The notes under the pieces were generated by a model. That model was not told the origin of the DNA and did not search any database. It worked only from the letters and a program-made list of their open reading frames with translations. Positions 7,485-24,665 of a stretch of DNA of 34,989 bases are shown one piece after another. Source of the DNA: Litorimonas sp947503715 (GTDB lineage Bacteria; Pseudomonadota; Alphaproteobacteria; Caulobacterales; Maricaulaceae); assembly GCF_050271975.1 (NCBI RefSeq), contig NZ_CP189851.1:1-34989 (forward strand), given 5' to 3'. The stretch's first letter is position 1, and the number at the start of each line of letters is the position of its first letter. The position numbers and the translations under genes were made by a program.

Positions 7485-7724
7485 CTATCTGGTGTCTGAC
7501 TCGGACTCTCGCGCACGATGTGGTGCAGCGGTGAGCGTGTAAGCCAGGTGCATTAAGCCACGTATCGCGGCATTTTCTGCGCCAAAAATAGCGGGGTTCA
7601 GGGTAAAATTCGAATAGGTGTCAGTCGCACGCATCACAAAATCCTTCGACCCAACCTTGCAGGTAGAATGCCAAAACGCCGAGGCGGCATCGACTAAGGC
7701 GCGAAGAAGGATGATGGTGGCCAT
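7485..7724 (-). CDS. Small hypothetical protein (79 aa)
   Basis: The ORF has no recognised family. It begins MATIILLRALVDAASAFWHS, a hydrophobic helix, and continues with a polar part containing TYSNFTLNPAIFGAENAAIRG. The intrinsic terminator directly after the stop supports its being transcribed. No clear ribosome site precedes ATG 7724, and a later in-frame ATG at residue 31 could be the start. The upstream region has an inverted repeat and a CtrA-type site. Confidence 0.45.
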   Translation of the reverse strand: MATIILLRALVDAASAFWHSTCKVGSKDFVMRATDTYSNFTLNPAIFGAENAAIRGLMHLAYTLTAAPHRARESESDTR

Positions 7725-7753
7725 TTTTTAGGCGCGAGGACCGGCGGCGGCGG

Positions 7754-7794
7754 ATACTTTTGACGTGACGCAAAGGCGGCGGGGGCAAAAGTAT
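7754..7794. repeat. Inverted repeat ATACTTTTG / CAAAAGTAT
   Basis: Perfect 9-bp arms at 7754-7762 and 7786-7794 are separated by 23 bp of GC-rich sequence. They sit 30-70 bp upstream of the minus-strand 79-codon gene. The arrangement fits an operator or a folded element. No protein is assigned. Confidence 0.45.
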
Positions 7795-7815
7795 GTCATG
7801 GATGTCTCTAGAGGG

Positions 7816-7830
7816 TTAATGAAAGGTTAA
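7816..7830. promoter_or_regulatory. CtrA-type binding site (perfect TTAA-N7-TTAA)
   Basis: TTAA at 7816-7819 and TTAA at 7827-7830 are spaced by exactly seven bases (TGAAAGG). This is the full consensus of the alphaproteobacterial cell-cycle regulator CtrA. It lies in an AT-rich divergent intergenic region between the 79-codon gene (minus) and the envelope operon (plus), so it could control either. Confidence 0.55.
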
Positions 7831-7961
7831 TAGCGTTTTTCTACGGTAAGTTTTTACCGCCTGTCAAATTATTCTGTGGTTAATCCCAAGAAAAACGCAA
7901 ATTTATTGCGGCTCTCCCTGTCATAACCTACAAAATACGAATCTTTCTTATATATATATGG

Positions 7962-7976
7962 TTAACAGCTCGTTTA
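7962..7976. promoter_or_regulatory. Second, imperfect CtrA-like site
   Basis: TTAACAGCTCGTTTA matches TTAA-N7-TTAA with one mismatch (TTTA). It sits about 130 bp downstream of the perfect site and about 210 bp upstream of the envelope operon, just after a TATATATATA tract that could include a promoter -10. Confidence 0.35.
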
Positions 7977-8092
7977 CTGTAGTTTTAGGGTCATAAACAG
8001 AAAAATAAATATATTTATGAGTAAGTTGGCAAAAATATGACAATAAAGTTGCCTATATTACCTTTCATTCATGCTAAAACTATGATTGAAGT

Positions 8093-8150
8093 CCCCATAT
8101 AGGGGTCACGTAACCCCTCAAACGAGAGCGGGTCACCGTCGCAAACCCGC
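8093..8150 (+). promoter_or_regulatory. Structured 5' leader with mutually exclusive hairpins
   Basis: CCCC (8093-8096) can pair with GGGG (8102-8105). The same G-run (AGGGGT, 8101-8106) can instead pair with ACCCCT (8113-8118) around loop CACGTA. A separate stem GCGGGT/ACCCGC (8128-8133 with 8145-8150) follows, then AAGGAG at 8163-8168 and the first gene. Two alternative pairings before a ribosome site are what an attenuator or ligand-sensing leader would show. I cannot match it to a known riboswitch class. Confidence 0.45.
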
Positions 8151-8174
8151 CTCCAGGTTCTGAAGGAGATGGCT

Positions 8175-9239
8175 ATGCGGGATTTAATTGAACAGGTTTT
8201 CGACGGTTTCATGTCAACTTTGGGCCTTTTGCTCGCGATTTTTGCCGGGCTCTCCTTGGCACTGGTTTCGTTCTTCATGGAATATATTGGATACGGGGGG
8301 CTTTTGGGTGACAAAATCTCGGGAACGATTCTCGGTCTGTCCGTCATTTTTATTATCGCAGCTGCGCTCAACGCAGCTAAAATCGGCCTCACCTATATTA
8401 TTGCGGCCAAGACCAAAAAGCGCACCGGCGAATATTATACTGCGCAGCTCTTAAGAGGGTTGTTCGTGACCTTGTCGCTTGTCCTGACAATTGCTGTTGT
8501 GGGCGGACCAATCATGACTGGCAATGTCGACGCCACGCTCGAAGCTCACAAACAGGAGGTGCGTGAAATTTATCAGCGAACGACAGATGATGTTCAGAAC
8601 TCTATTCTGATGGACCTCAACGCCGTGACGGAAACAACAAAGCGCAGCATCGCCCTTGAAACGGCGCGGCATAAATCAGTCTATGATCCGTTATTCGAAG
8701 CACGGCACGCAGAAACCTTTATCGGCGGGAAGTACTTTGAGGGCGTTAGATATAAGATGTTCACGAAACTGTTGAACGAAGAAACTGCGCTGCATCAGAA
8801 AAACCTCGCCGACATTCAGGCCCTAGAAACGGCGCAGCGCGCTGAAATCTACGCCCGGCGGGATGCGGCCTTGGGTGAGGCTCAATCAGGTGAGACGCGA
8901 GACTTGAACGCGCTGACACGTGATGATGTGCGTCAGAGCCAGGACGCGCTTGCACCGGAATTCCTCTCCCTGCTGACCATTGCCGCTGTCCTTGTGCCGA
9001 GTGTTGAAGACAATCCGCAAGTCCTCGTCCTGTTGTTTATCCTGCTGTTGTCCGCCGTGATCGAGTTCACACCGCTCGTCCTGCTCTCTTCCTTCATGCG
9101 CAGACGTCAAGAACAGGCTGTGTCCACACAGGCCCGCGTCCAGACCGTAGGCCTGAATGCCTACCCTGCCGCCGTGCAGACACCTCCCCCTGCGTCAAAC
9201 GCCAACCCTGCCCGGACCTCTCTTGAGGCCGCGGAATAG
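8175..9239 (+). CDS. Polytopic inner-membrane protein with cytoplasmic or periplasmic helical stalk
   Basis: First gene of the six-gene envelope operon, 354 residues. ATG 8175 is chosen because AAGGAG is six bases away, whereas the ATG at 8169 abuts it. Three membrane segments come first: about residues 12-36, 48-75 and 90-112. A charged helical region of about 140 residues with coiled-coil character follows (EVREIYQRTTDDVQN, NEETALHQKNLADIQALE). Two more segments lie near 260-310, then a Pro/Ala-rich tail. The layout recalls DUF4407-type membrane proteins, unverified. With ExbB- and ExbD-like proteins three and four genes downstream, it is a candidate client or scaffold of a proton-driven envelope machine. 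Confidence 0.75.
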   Translation: MRDLIEQVFDGFMSTLGLLLAIFAGLSLALVSFFMEYIGYGGLLGDKISGTILGLSVIFIIAAALNAAKIGLTYIIAAKTKKRTGEYYTAQLLRGLFVTLSLVLTIAVVGGPIMTGNVDATLEAHKQEVREIYQRTTDDVQNSILMDLNAVTETTKRSIALETARHKSVYDPLFEARHAETFIGGKYFEGVRYKMFTKLLNEETALHQKNLADIQALETAQRAEIYARRDAALGEAQSGETRDLNALTRDDVRQSQDALAPEFLSLLTIAAVLVPSVEDNPQVLVLLFILLLSAVIEFTPLVLLSSFMRRRQEQAVSTQARVQTVGLNAYPAAVQTPPPASNANPARTSLEAAE

Positions 9240-9345
9240 GCGCGCGGACATCAATATCACCGCGTATGGGCGATGCCGCCGCCCAGCCAATACGCACCCT
9301 GCGGACCCGCTTAACCCGAACCCTGAAATAGAAAGTGAGTTCAAA

Positions 9346-10404
9346 ATGACTATTTACAAAAAGACGAAAATTATCACGACAACGAGTTTGCTGGCGATTT
9401 TCACAGCGTCATATGCGCCGGTGATCTGGGCGCAGTCTCCCACGTCACCTGCAGGTTCAATCACCATTGAAAAAGGCGACAACACGTCTACGCCAGCACC
9501 GGCAACGACGGCCATTGTTTTGGACAATGTCAAAAACATCACGGATGAAGGCGTCTCCAAGCTGAGCAATGACCTGCAAACCTACACGGATTGCAAGCGG
9601 CAGGCGAACCTGCTCAGCGAACCTGAAACCCGCGAGATAGCGCTGTTGGACTGCGCTATTGAGGCCGAGAGCCGCAATGGTGATGTCCTGAAGCGTATCA
9701 ATGGTGGTCTGAAAATGGGGTATCAGCAACTCTATCAAGAGGCTAAGATTTATGCGGATGCCGCAGACGCTTTTGATGGGAAAATCGAAACCGCCAATAA
9801 TATGATTAAAAAGCTGGAGCGGGATCAGGTCAAGAAACTGGCCTACCTGAAAACCTATGCGGAAAGCTTTCCGGTTGATCCCGGACCCCGGGATTATCTG
9901 GAACTTAAACGTGAGCGCTATGCCTATATGCGGGCTCTCGCCGATCTTGATGATTCCAAATATGCCCGTGATGACGCGGCGGCGAAAAAGACCAATCTTC
10001 AATCAGAAAGTCAGCTTGTCGACACGCTTGGTGTGGCATTTGAAAGTGTCAGCCTTGATTTGGAGATGGCCGTTGAGAATAGCGACCGTCGGGTTAAGCG
10101 TCTCTCTCAACAGGGGGAGATGAATCTCCCGACTTCCGATTGGGATCTTCAAGATATTATAGATGTGCTGAACCAAGGAGGTGAACTCAGCAAAAGAAAA
10201 TCTGAGCCCCTCCCGAGCGCGACGAAAATCAAAGCGGCAAAGCAATCGCCCTTGCATGATCTTTTGAGCCAGTTGGACACAGCGAGCGATCAGGACAATC
10301 TGGATTGGCTAAAATCCCTCACCCAAGGCGAGGAGATTGACAGTGTTGCGCGTCAGTCAGACGGCAGCACAACGGGTGGTCAGGAGGAAACGCTCAATGA
10401 CTAA
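9346..10404 (+). CDS. Exported coiled-coil protein
   Basis: 352 residues. ATG 9346 is chosen because it opens a classic Sec signal peptide: MTIYKKTKIITTTSLLAIF, with cleavage after VIWA before QSPTSP. The mature protein is almost wholly helical: residues about 60-230 are Lys/Glu/Ala-rich with Tyr at regular spacing, ending in a low-complexity Gln/Ser/Asp tail. Two Cys (near DCKRQ and LLDCAIE) could form a disulfide in the periplasm. Its last eight bases overlap the next gene. The architecture resembles VirB5-like or other extended periplasmic subunits, but there are no conjugation genes here, so I treat it as a structural partner of the ExbB/ExbD-like complex. Confidence 0.75.
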   Translation: MTIYKKTKIITTTSLLAIFTASYAPVIWAQSPTSPAGSITIEKGDNTSTPAPATTAIVLDNVKNITDEGVSKLSNDLQTYTDCKRQANLLSEPETREIALLDCAIEAESRNGDVLKRINGGLKMGYQQLYQEAKIYADAADAFDGKIETANNMIKKLERDQVKKLAYLKTYAESFPVDPGPRDYLELKRERYAYMRALADLDDSKYARDDAAAKKTNLQSESQLVDTLGVAFESVSLDLEMAVENSDRRVKRLSQQGEMNLPTSDWDLQDIIDVLNQGGELSKRKSEPLPSATKIKAAKQSPLHDLLSQLDTASDQDNLDWLKSLTQGEEIDSVARQSDGSTTGGQEETLND

Positions 10405-10681
10405 ATCTATCTCCCCTCAAACGGTCGGGACGACGCTCTGCGTCGTCCTGCTGGGCGGCTTAATTGCTGGCGGCATTTACATGGCCAATGATGAAAAATC
10501 AGACACGCGAACCACCGAGATCACACGTCCCGCTATTGATCCCAATGATAGCACTTCTGTTGAGATCGGGGCGAACTTGGAAAGGCTGGAAGCCTTCCGC
10601 ATAGGACTTGATAGGATTGACGGCGCAACGGACCCGACCCCTGCCGCGCCTGATGCGTCCCAAACTCCGGATAGATTCTGA
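10397..10681 (+). CDS. Small bitopic membrane protein
   Basis: 94 residues. ATG 10397 follows AGGAGG and overlaps the previous gene by eight bases. One membrane helix (TTLCVVLLGGLIAGGIYMA, about residues 12-30) is followed by an acidic, Pro/Thr-rich periplasmic tail of about 60 residues. No family was recognised. The stop shares a base with the next start (TGATG), so it is made together with the ExbB-like protein. It may be an assembly factor of that complex. Confidence 0.7.
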   Translation: MTKSISPQTVGTTLCVVLLGGLIAGGIYMANDEKSDTRTTEITRPAIDPNDSTSVEIGANLERLEAFRIGLDRIDGATDPTPAAPDASQTPDRF

Positions 10682-11133
10682 TGAAACAGTCTATTTTTGA
10701 AATTGCGGCTGATTTGTTCCCCTATATTGGCTACGGGACTATGCTTTTTATCTTGGCGGTATCTCTTTATCTGATCGGGGATGCCACGGATAAATTCCGA
10801 CAGCGTAAAAAGCCCGGCCACCCATCAGTTATGCGGTCAAGCATCGTGCGAATTCGTTTGCTCACACTCGCACGGGACAACGCCCCTTTACTGGGCTTGG
10901 CTTTCACGGTCGCGGGCATGATGCTGGGATTAAAGAATAGCGGGCAGGATCTCTGGACCGTACTTCCGGCCGCTATGGGCACGACATTGATCGGTGCGAT
11001 CACCGTTGTGGTCTCGAATATCGGACTGTCCATTCACAGTTGGATCGACGGCGATCCGGCGCAAAAGGCCACGCCCCCTAAGACCTCCCGCATTTTGCCA
11101 TTCATCCCAAAAACGGCTGATGATCATGACTAG
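10681..11133 (+). CDS. ExbB/TolQ/MotA-like proton-channel subunit
   Basis: 150 residues with membrane segments near 12-33, 66-84 and 93-122. The middle and last segments carry the family hallmarks: ARDNAPLLGLAFTVAGMMLG (compare APYIGLFGTVWGI of ExbB) with a Thr in the second segment, and AAMGTTLIGAITVVVSNIGL in the third. It is shorter than typical ExbB (about 240) and lacks the large cytoplasmic loop. It overlaps both neighbours. In known systems five of these subunits surround two ExbD-type rods and use the proton gradient to drive a periplasmic partner. Alternatives are ZorA- or AglR-type members, but the small size and context favour a minimal ExbB. Confidence 0.8.
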   Translation: MKQSIFEIAADLFPYIGYGTMLFILAVSLYLIGDATDKFRQRKKPGHPSVMRSSIVRIRLLTLARDNAPLLGLAFTVAGMMLGLKNSGQDLWTVLPAAMGTTLIGAITVVVSNIGLSIHSWIDGDPAQKATPPKTSRILPFIPKTADDHD

Positions 11134-11488
11134 CACAACGTCATTTATCGATTTTTTCGCCTGTCTCTGTTTTGTCATTATGATAAATCCCCCGGCCCTG
11201 TCGCCTGATATTGATATGGCGGCGACAGCGGCGGCGCAGCCTTCTGAGGATCCTGCAGAACCGTGGCTCTATATCACCATGGATGATCAAGGCCGGATTT
11301 CGATTGATGGCGTTCCGGTGGATGACATCACAACCTATCTACAAGCTCGGGACGTGGACGCGCCCCGGATTATGCTCTCTGTCGCGCCCGATGCCCCTTT
11401 CGAAGCCTCTTATCGGTTTGGCGCAGAGCTTGCGGCCTTAGGACTCACGCCAAAGTTCAACATACAATCAAAAGGCGAAAGCCAATGA
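11126..11488 (+). CDS. ExbD/TolR-like subunit
   Basis: 120 residues. ATG 11126 overlaps the previous gene by eight bases, the same spacing as the 10397 junction. An ATG two codons earlier is possible. The single N-terminal membrane helix contains the family's key acidic residue (SFIDFFACLCFVIMI, Asp9). The C-terminal domain has the ExbD pattern: DDQGRISIDGVPVDDI, a helix, RIMLSVAPDAPF, then a second helix and LGLTPKFNI. It would form the peptidoglycan- or partner-engaging rod in the ExbB-like ring. The stop overlaps the next start (ATGA). Confidence 0.85.
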   Translation: MTSTTSFIDFFACLCFVIMINPPALSPDIDMAATAAAQPSEDPAEPWLYITMDDQGRISIDGVPVDDITTYLQARDVDAPRIMLSVAPDAPFEASYRFGAELAALGLTPKFNIQSKGESQ

Positions 11489-12345
11489 CCCACCTATTCC
11501 GAATTCTGTCCTCCTGTCTCATCGGAGGTGGGATCGTGTTTGTCATTTGGATGAACCTAGACTCCAGCTCTGGAAAAAACACACCCTTCCCGCCTGTAGA
11601 CACGGCCGACATACCGGAAAGCGTCATATTAGATATGACGCCCCCCTCCCCTCTTGACGATAAATCTGTTGAGGAGAATCCGATTGAAGACACCCTCTTG
11701 CCCGAAGAGGTTGAGACGAGAGACCTGAAAATCGCTCCGCTCGTATCGACGGAAGAGAATTCAGACAGTGTCGCGGAAAAAACGGAACCCGTGGACTTGT
11801 CTATTAGCCAGTTTGAGACAGAGGTAAGCACAGACATTGCACCCTCATCGGAAGATGCGAATCTGGCACAGATTTCACTGACTTATAAAAGAGGTTTGAC
11901 AGAGAAGCTCTTACAGGCCGGCCTCATCCTCATCCGGATTGATACAGCAGAGGGAAGTTATGAAATTTTACCCTCAGAAGACAACGTCTCGGCATTTACA
12001 CATCTGAACCTGCGACCGCTTGAGTCAAATAGCAAAGGCTCGCAGATCAGAATTATCGACAGGCGTTTCACGGATGAAGTCAATATTTCAAGAATAGCGC
12101 GCCAATTGGCTCGACAGTTAAGACAGGCTGAAAATATCAACGTCAGTATTTTTGCGACCCCGAAACTAGAGGCCCAAATGGTCGCGCAAAACCGTTATGC
12201 GACGGGCTTACTCTCGGATCAGGAAACCGGGCTTGAAGGCGTCATAATTATTGGCTGTTTTGAGAATAGCCCATCTTCTAAATTCCGGGCTAGTTCTATT
12301 ATCCGGAATACAGAGACTATCGACATATCAGAGAACTGCGTCTGA
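11485..12345 (+). CDS. TonB-like periplasm-spanning protein
   Basis: 286 residues. An uncleaved N-terminal anchor (about 6-24, SSCLIGGGIVFVIWM) is followed by about 100 residues of Pro/Glu/Asp/Ser-rich linker. The folded C-terminal domain of about 160 residues starts near LAQISLTYKRGLTEKL. This is the layout of TonB or TolA, but the linker is acidic instead of Lys-Pro-rich and the C-terminus does not match TonB by eye. It is last in an operon with ExbB- and ExbD-like genes and converges on the giant secreted protein. It may transmit energy from the inner membrane to an outer-membrane or secretion partner, which is inference. Confidence 0.7.
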   Translation: MTHLFRILSSCLIGGGIVFVIWMNLDSSSGKNTPFPPVDTADIPESVILDMTPPSPLDDKSVEENPIEDTLLPEEVETRDLKIAPLVSTEENSDSVAEKTEPVDLSISQFETEVSTDIAPSSEDANLAQISLTYKRGLTEKLLQAGLILIRIDTAEGSYEILPSEDNVSAFTHLNLRPLESNSKGSQIRIIDRRFTDEVNISRIARQLARQLRQAENINVSIFATPKLEAQMVAQNRYATGLLSDQETGLEGVIIIGCFENSPSSKFRASSIIRNTETIDISENCV

Positions 12346-12368
12346 TAGAAAAGGTGGGGAAAAAGCCC

Positions 12369-12397
12369 TTCATGTCCCCGCGAAACGGGGACATGAA
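12369..12397. terminator. Bidirectional terminator between convergent operons
   Basis: TTCATGTCCCCG (12369-12380) pairs perfectly with CGGGGACATGAA (12386-12397) around loop CGAAA, a 12-bp stem. On the minus strand GGGCTTTTT follows, a proper U-run for the giant gene. On the plus strand AAAATTG follows, so termination there is probably weaker. Confidence 0.85.
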
Positions 12398-12406
12398 AAT
12401 TGATGA

Positions 12407-22483
<10,077 letters not shown>

Positions 22484-22567
22484 GGCTTCTCTCCCCTTAA
22501 GCTGTTGCTATTTTCTCTGAAACGAAAGAAAGACAATGACAAGAGGGAAACTTAAGGTGGATTTGAG

Positions 22568-23005
22568 ATGAAGCAGTCTTTTATGTCGCAGAGTGTGACG
22601 GCGCGTTACGCTGCATTTGGAGCCGTCCTAACGGTTCTCTCCGGAATTGACGGTGCAAAAGAGAGCGCTCTCGAGACAGTTATGGGCCGCGCCCTCCCCC
22701 TCATCATGCTGGATCAATACGTATTAGGGTATAATAAAATGCCCGAAGAACTGGAAAAAATCAGTGATGGCTCACAAATCCCGACCAGCTTCATACTCTT
22801 CGCGTCCGTCGATGAGGGAACCCATCAGGAGTTAAAGACAGGGCGGATGAAGAAAATCGAACCCAAACATTATATGTCGGGGCATAATATCTGGATTGTA
22901 GATGGCGGAGGGCCAAAAGCCGACCTTCAGAAAGTTCTTGAAGCCTTCGCCGTTGATCGCGGCCTTGATGACGTGAATTTCGCGCCCGGTTTCGGCAAAT
23001 GGTAA
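22568..23005 (+). CDS. HlyC-like RTX acyltransferase homologue, catalytic His apparently missing
   Basis: 145 residues; AAGGTGG lies before ATG 22568. The core matches toxin-activating lysine acyltransferases: LPLIMLDQYVLGYN (43-56, compare LPAIQLNQYRL of HlyC), IPTSFILFASVDE (71-83, the PxAFxSWA region), KIEPKHYMSGHNIWIVDGGG (96-115, compare the DWxSGxxxWxxDxxAP region), and the expected helix after it. D112 matches the conserved Asp. Where HlyC has SPLHR, with the catalytic His, this protein has SGIDGAKESALE and no His. It is divergently placed 84 bp from the giant RTX gene, the natural substrate by context. It may use another nucleophile or act as a non-catalytic chaperone. Confidence 0.7.
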   Translation: MKQSFMSQSVTARYAAFGAVLTVLSGIDGAKESALETVMGRALPLIMLDQYVLGYNKMPEELEKISDGSQIPTSFILFASVDEGTHQELKTGRMKKIEPKHYMSGHNIWIVDGGGPKADLQKVLEAFAVDRGLDDVNFAPGFGKW

Positions 23006-23009
23006 GCGC

Positions 23010-23642
23010 CTAGCGATACTTATAACGATAGAAAAACCGCATGCCCGGAAACAAACCCAATCGATCAATAATGGCCTCGGTCAAAACGAGGAAAATCAAG
23101 ATCAACCCGGGTATAACGAGGTAGCTTTTAACCCCCGTTATATTTCCAGTCCGGTTTCGGTAGTCGTTGATCCGGAAGTCATCTTCCGTAACCGTCTGCG
23201 TCCAACCGACAGCAAAATCATGCTTGCCGCCATCCTCGAAACCCTGATCCCAACTGTCGTCGGCAGCCTCCAGAGCTGACGAGAAAACATTCGTGTAATC
23301 ATAGCCCTCATAACTTTTGACCCAACCCTCATGCTTGTCCGGCCATAACGGAATATCCCGGAAACTCTCTCCCGCCAGAATCTGGTGATAGACAGCATGG
23401 GATAATCTCTCATTCGTCTCCGCTCCGGCTTTTAGGGCGTCGGAAAGCTGGGAGTGACAGAAACGCGACTGCATTTGAACATGTTCCGGAAGGACGGTCC
23501 AATCAGATTGATGATCTCTCGGGGTTTCGGCACAGCCCGGATTATCCTGCGCGAAGCTCTGCGTTGAAATTAAGGTCGTCAAAATGACAAAGCTCAAAGT
23601 CCCAAATACAGGCCGAAGTTGATCTGCCAGAAGATGCATCAT
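23010..23642 (-). CDS. Exported protein with C-terminal membrane anchor
   Basis: 210 residues; ATG 23642, or the adjacent ATG 23639 with better spacing from AGG. The signal peptide is FGTLSFVILTTLISTQSFAQ. The periplasmic part has two Cys (PGCAETP, RFCHSQ) and a conserved-looking core LSHAVYHQILAGESFRDIPLWPD. It ends with one membrane helix (SYLVIPGLILIFLVLTEAII) and a short basic cytoplasmic tail. The downstream pseudogene is a paralogue that shares HAxYHxxxAGESxRxxxLWP and the anchor. No family name is known to me. It sits convergently, four bases from the HlyC-like gene, within the RTX neighbourhood. Confidence 0.75.
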   Translation of the reverse strand: MMHLLADQLRPVFGTLSFVILTTLISTQSFAQDNPGCAETPRDHQSDWTVLPEHVQMQSRFCHSQLSDALKAGAETNERLSHAVYHQILAGESFRDIPLWPDKHEGWVKSYEGYDYTNVFSSALEAADDSWDQGFEDGGKHDFAVGWTQTVTEDDFRINDYRNRTGNITGVKSYLVIPGLILIFLVLTEAIIDRLGLFPGMRFFYRYKYR

Positions 23643-23700
23643 AGGTGCCTAATACGGGTCTCGCCTTAAATATTTGTGAGCGAATATTTCCGAAGCCCTA

Positions 23701-24312
23701 TTATGAACGGACGATGTTCTGACCGCTACGCCTGTAAAATAGTCGCAACCCGGGAAACATACATGATTTGAAGAGAGCCCGCTCCAGAAGAACGATCATA
23801 ATCAAGATAAAAGCCTGAATGGGTATGCGGGCGCGTATTTGCGTTGCAAAGCTATTAGGATTTCAATGAGTCTGGTATCCTCTTTCAAAATTCCGGATAC
23901 CCAATCCCGTTTTAAGATACCGCCGTGGAAAAACTTTTATCGTCCTGCATTTGTGATAGTGCGGCCTGCATCTGCACAGAGCCTCTGTCCGGCTTTAAGA
24001 CAGTCTGCCAGTGATCTTTGAGTGTCGGCCAAAGTGATGTTTTCCGAATAGACTCCCCTGCCATCGGGGAGTGATAGAGCGCGTGGGCAATGTCCGCATC
24101 CCCTGAAGTATTCACGGATAACTTTTCAGAACGGTGCAGATGGCATGACTTGGACATCATAGACTGATGAAGGGCAGCATTCTCCCAATCTTCGATTTCA
24201 TCACCCACGGTTTCAGGGCAAGTCTCAGCATCAGGCTCGATTATCTGTGCATACGCGACCAGCGGTCCGGCCAAAAACACAATGTAACTTATAAAAGTAA
24301 CGGCGGTTTCAT
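23701..24312 (-). pseudogene. Frameshifted paralogue of the 210-aa exported anchor protein
   Basis: ATG 24312 has a good ribosome site (AGGGTGAAG) and encodes MKPPLLL then a stop. One extra base in the following T-run would join this to FISYIVFLAGPLVAYAQ, a perfect signal peptide, so a single-base loss is likely. The open part (24280-23912) keeps HALYHSPMAGESIRKTSLWP. Beyond a second break, another frame gives IQAFILIMIVLLERALFKS and FPGLRLFYRR, matching the anchor of the intact copy (IPGLILIFLVL, FPGMRFFYR). The 122-codon ORF starting at GTG 24280 is therefore a fragment and not a gene. Confidence 0.75.
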
Positions 24313-24514
24313 ATCTTCACCCTGAACATAAAATAATAATTTTAGATTACGACTTCAAAGAGATGACCGGAGAGCGGTTTCATAACGCCCTCCCTACCTG
24401 TGCTTGAAATTCACCCAAATCGCGCCCGTGGTTCATTCTGAGGGCGTTAAGGCGCATGTCAGCCCCGACTGCGCGCATATCTAAGTTCGGCATCCATCAC
24501 TTTCACAGAAATAA

Positions 24515-24579
24515 GGCTAGCTTAGCTATATGCGCTATCTAGCAGTGCTAGCCATGATATCTTGCCAAACTTGGCTAGC
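24515..24579. repeat. GGCTAGC repeats upstream of parA (candidate partition site or operator)
   Basis: GGCTAGC occurs at 24515-24521 and 24573-24579 and inverted (GCTAGCC) at 24547-24553, with further CTAG/TAGCTA motifs between. The cluster lies 85-150 bp before parA in a gene-free stretch of about 350 bp, the usual place for a centromere-like site or the operator of the partition operon. The rest of that stretch (24313-24514) shows nothing I can name. Confidence 0.5.
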
Positions 24580-24665
24580 TATGCAGGCATTCATGGCAGG
24601 CTTGGTAACCTAGCGTTAACCATTTCGTTACAAATGAAGGTTCAACCTAATTTCAGGAGCCTGCC

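Noticed and set aside
8093..8160. Resemblance of GTCGCAAACCCGCCTCC in the leader to a c-di-GMP (GEMM) riboswitch
   Set aside because: Only a short stretch looks alike; the CACGCA...GGGCAAACC half and the paired layout of that class are absent.
10681..11488. Zorya-type phage defence (ZorA/ZorB)
   Set aside because: The ExbB-like protein lacks the long ZorA tail, the ExbD-like one lacks an OmpA-type domain, and no ZorC/D/E nuclease or helicase follows.
23912..24280. 122-codon ORF from GTG 24280 as a separate gene
   Set aside because: It is the middle of a frameshifted gene with a proper start at 24312 and a C-terminal anchor in another frame.
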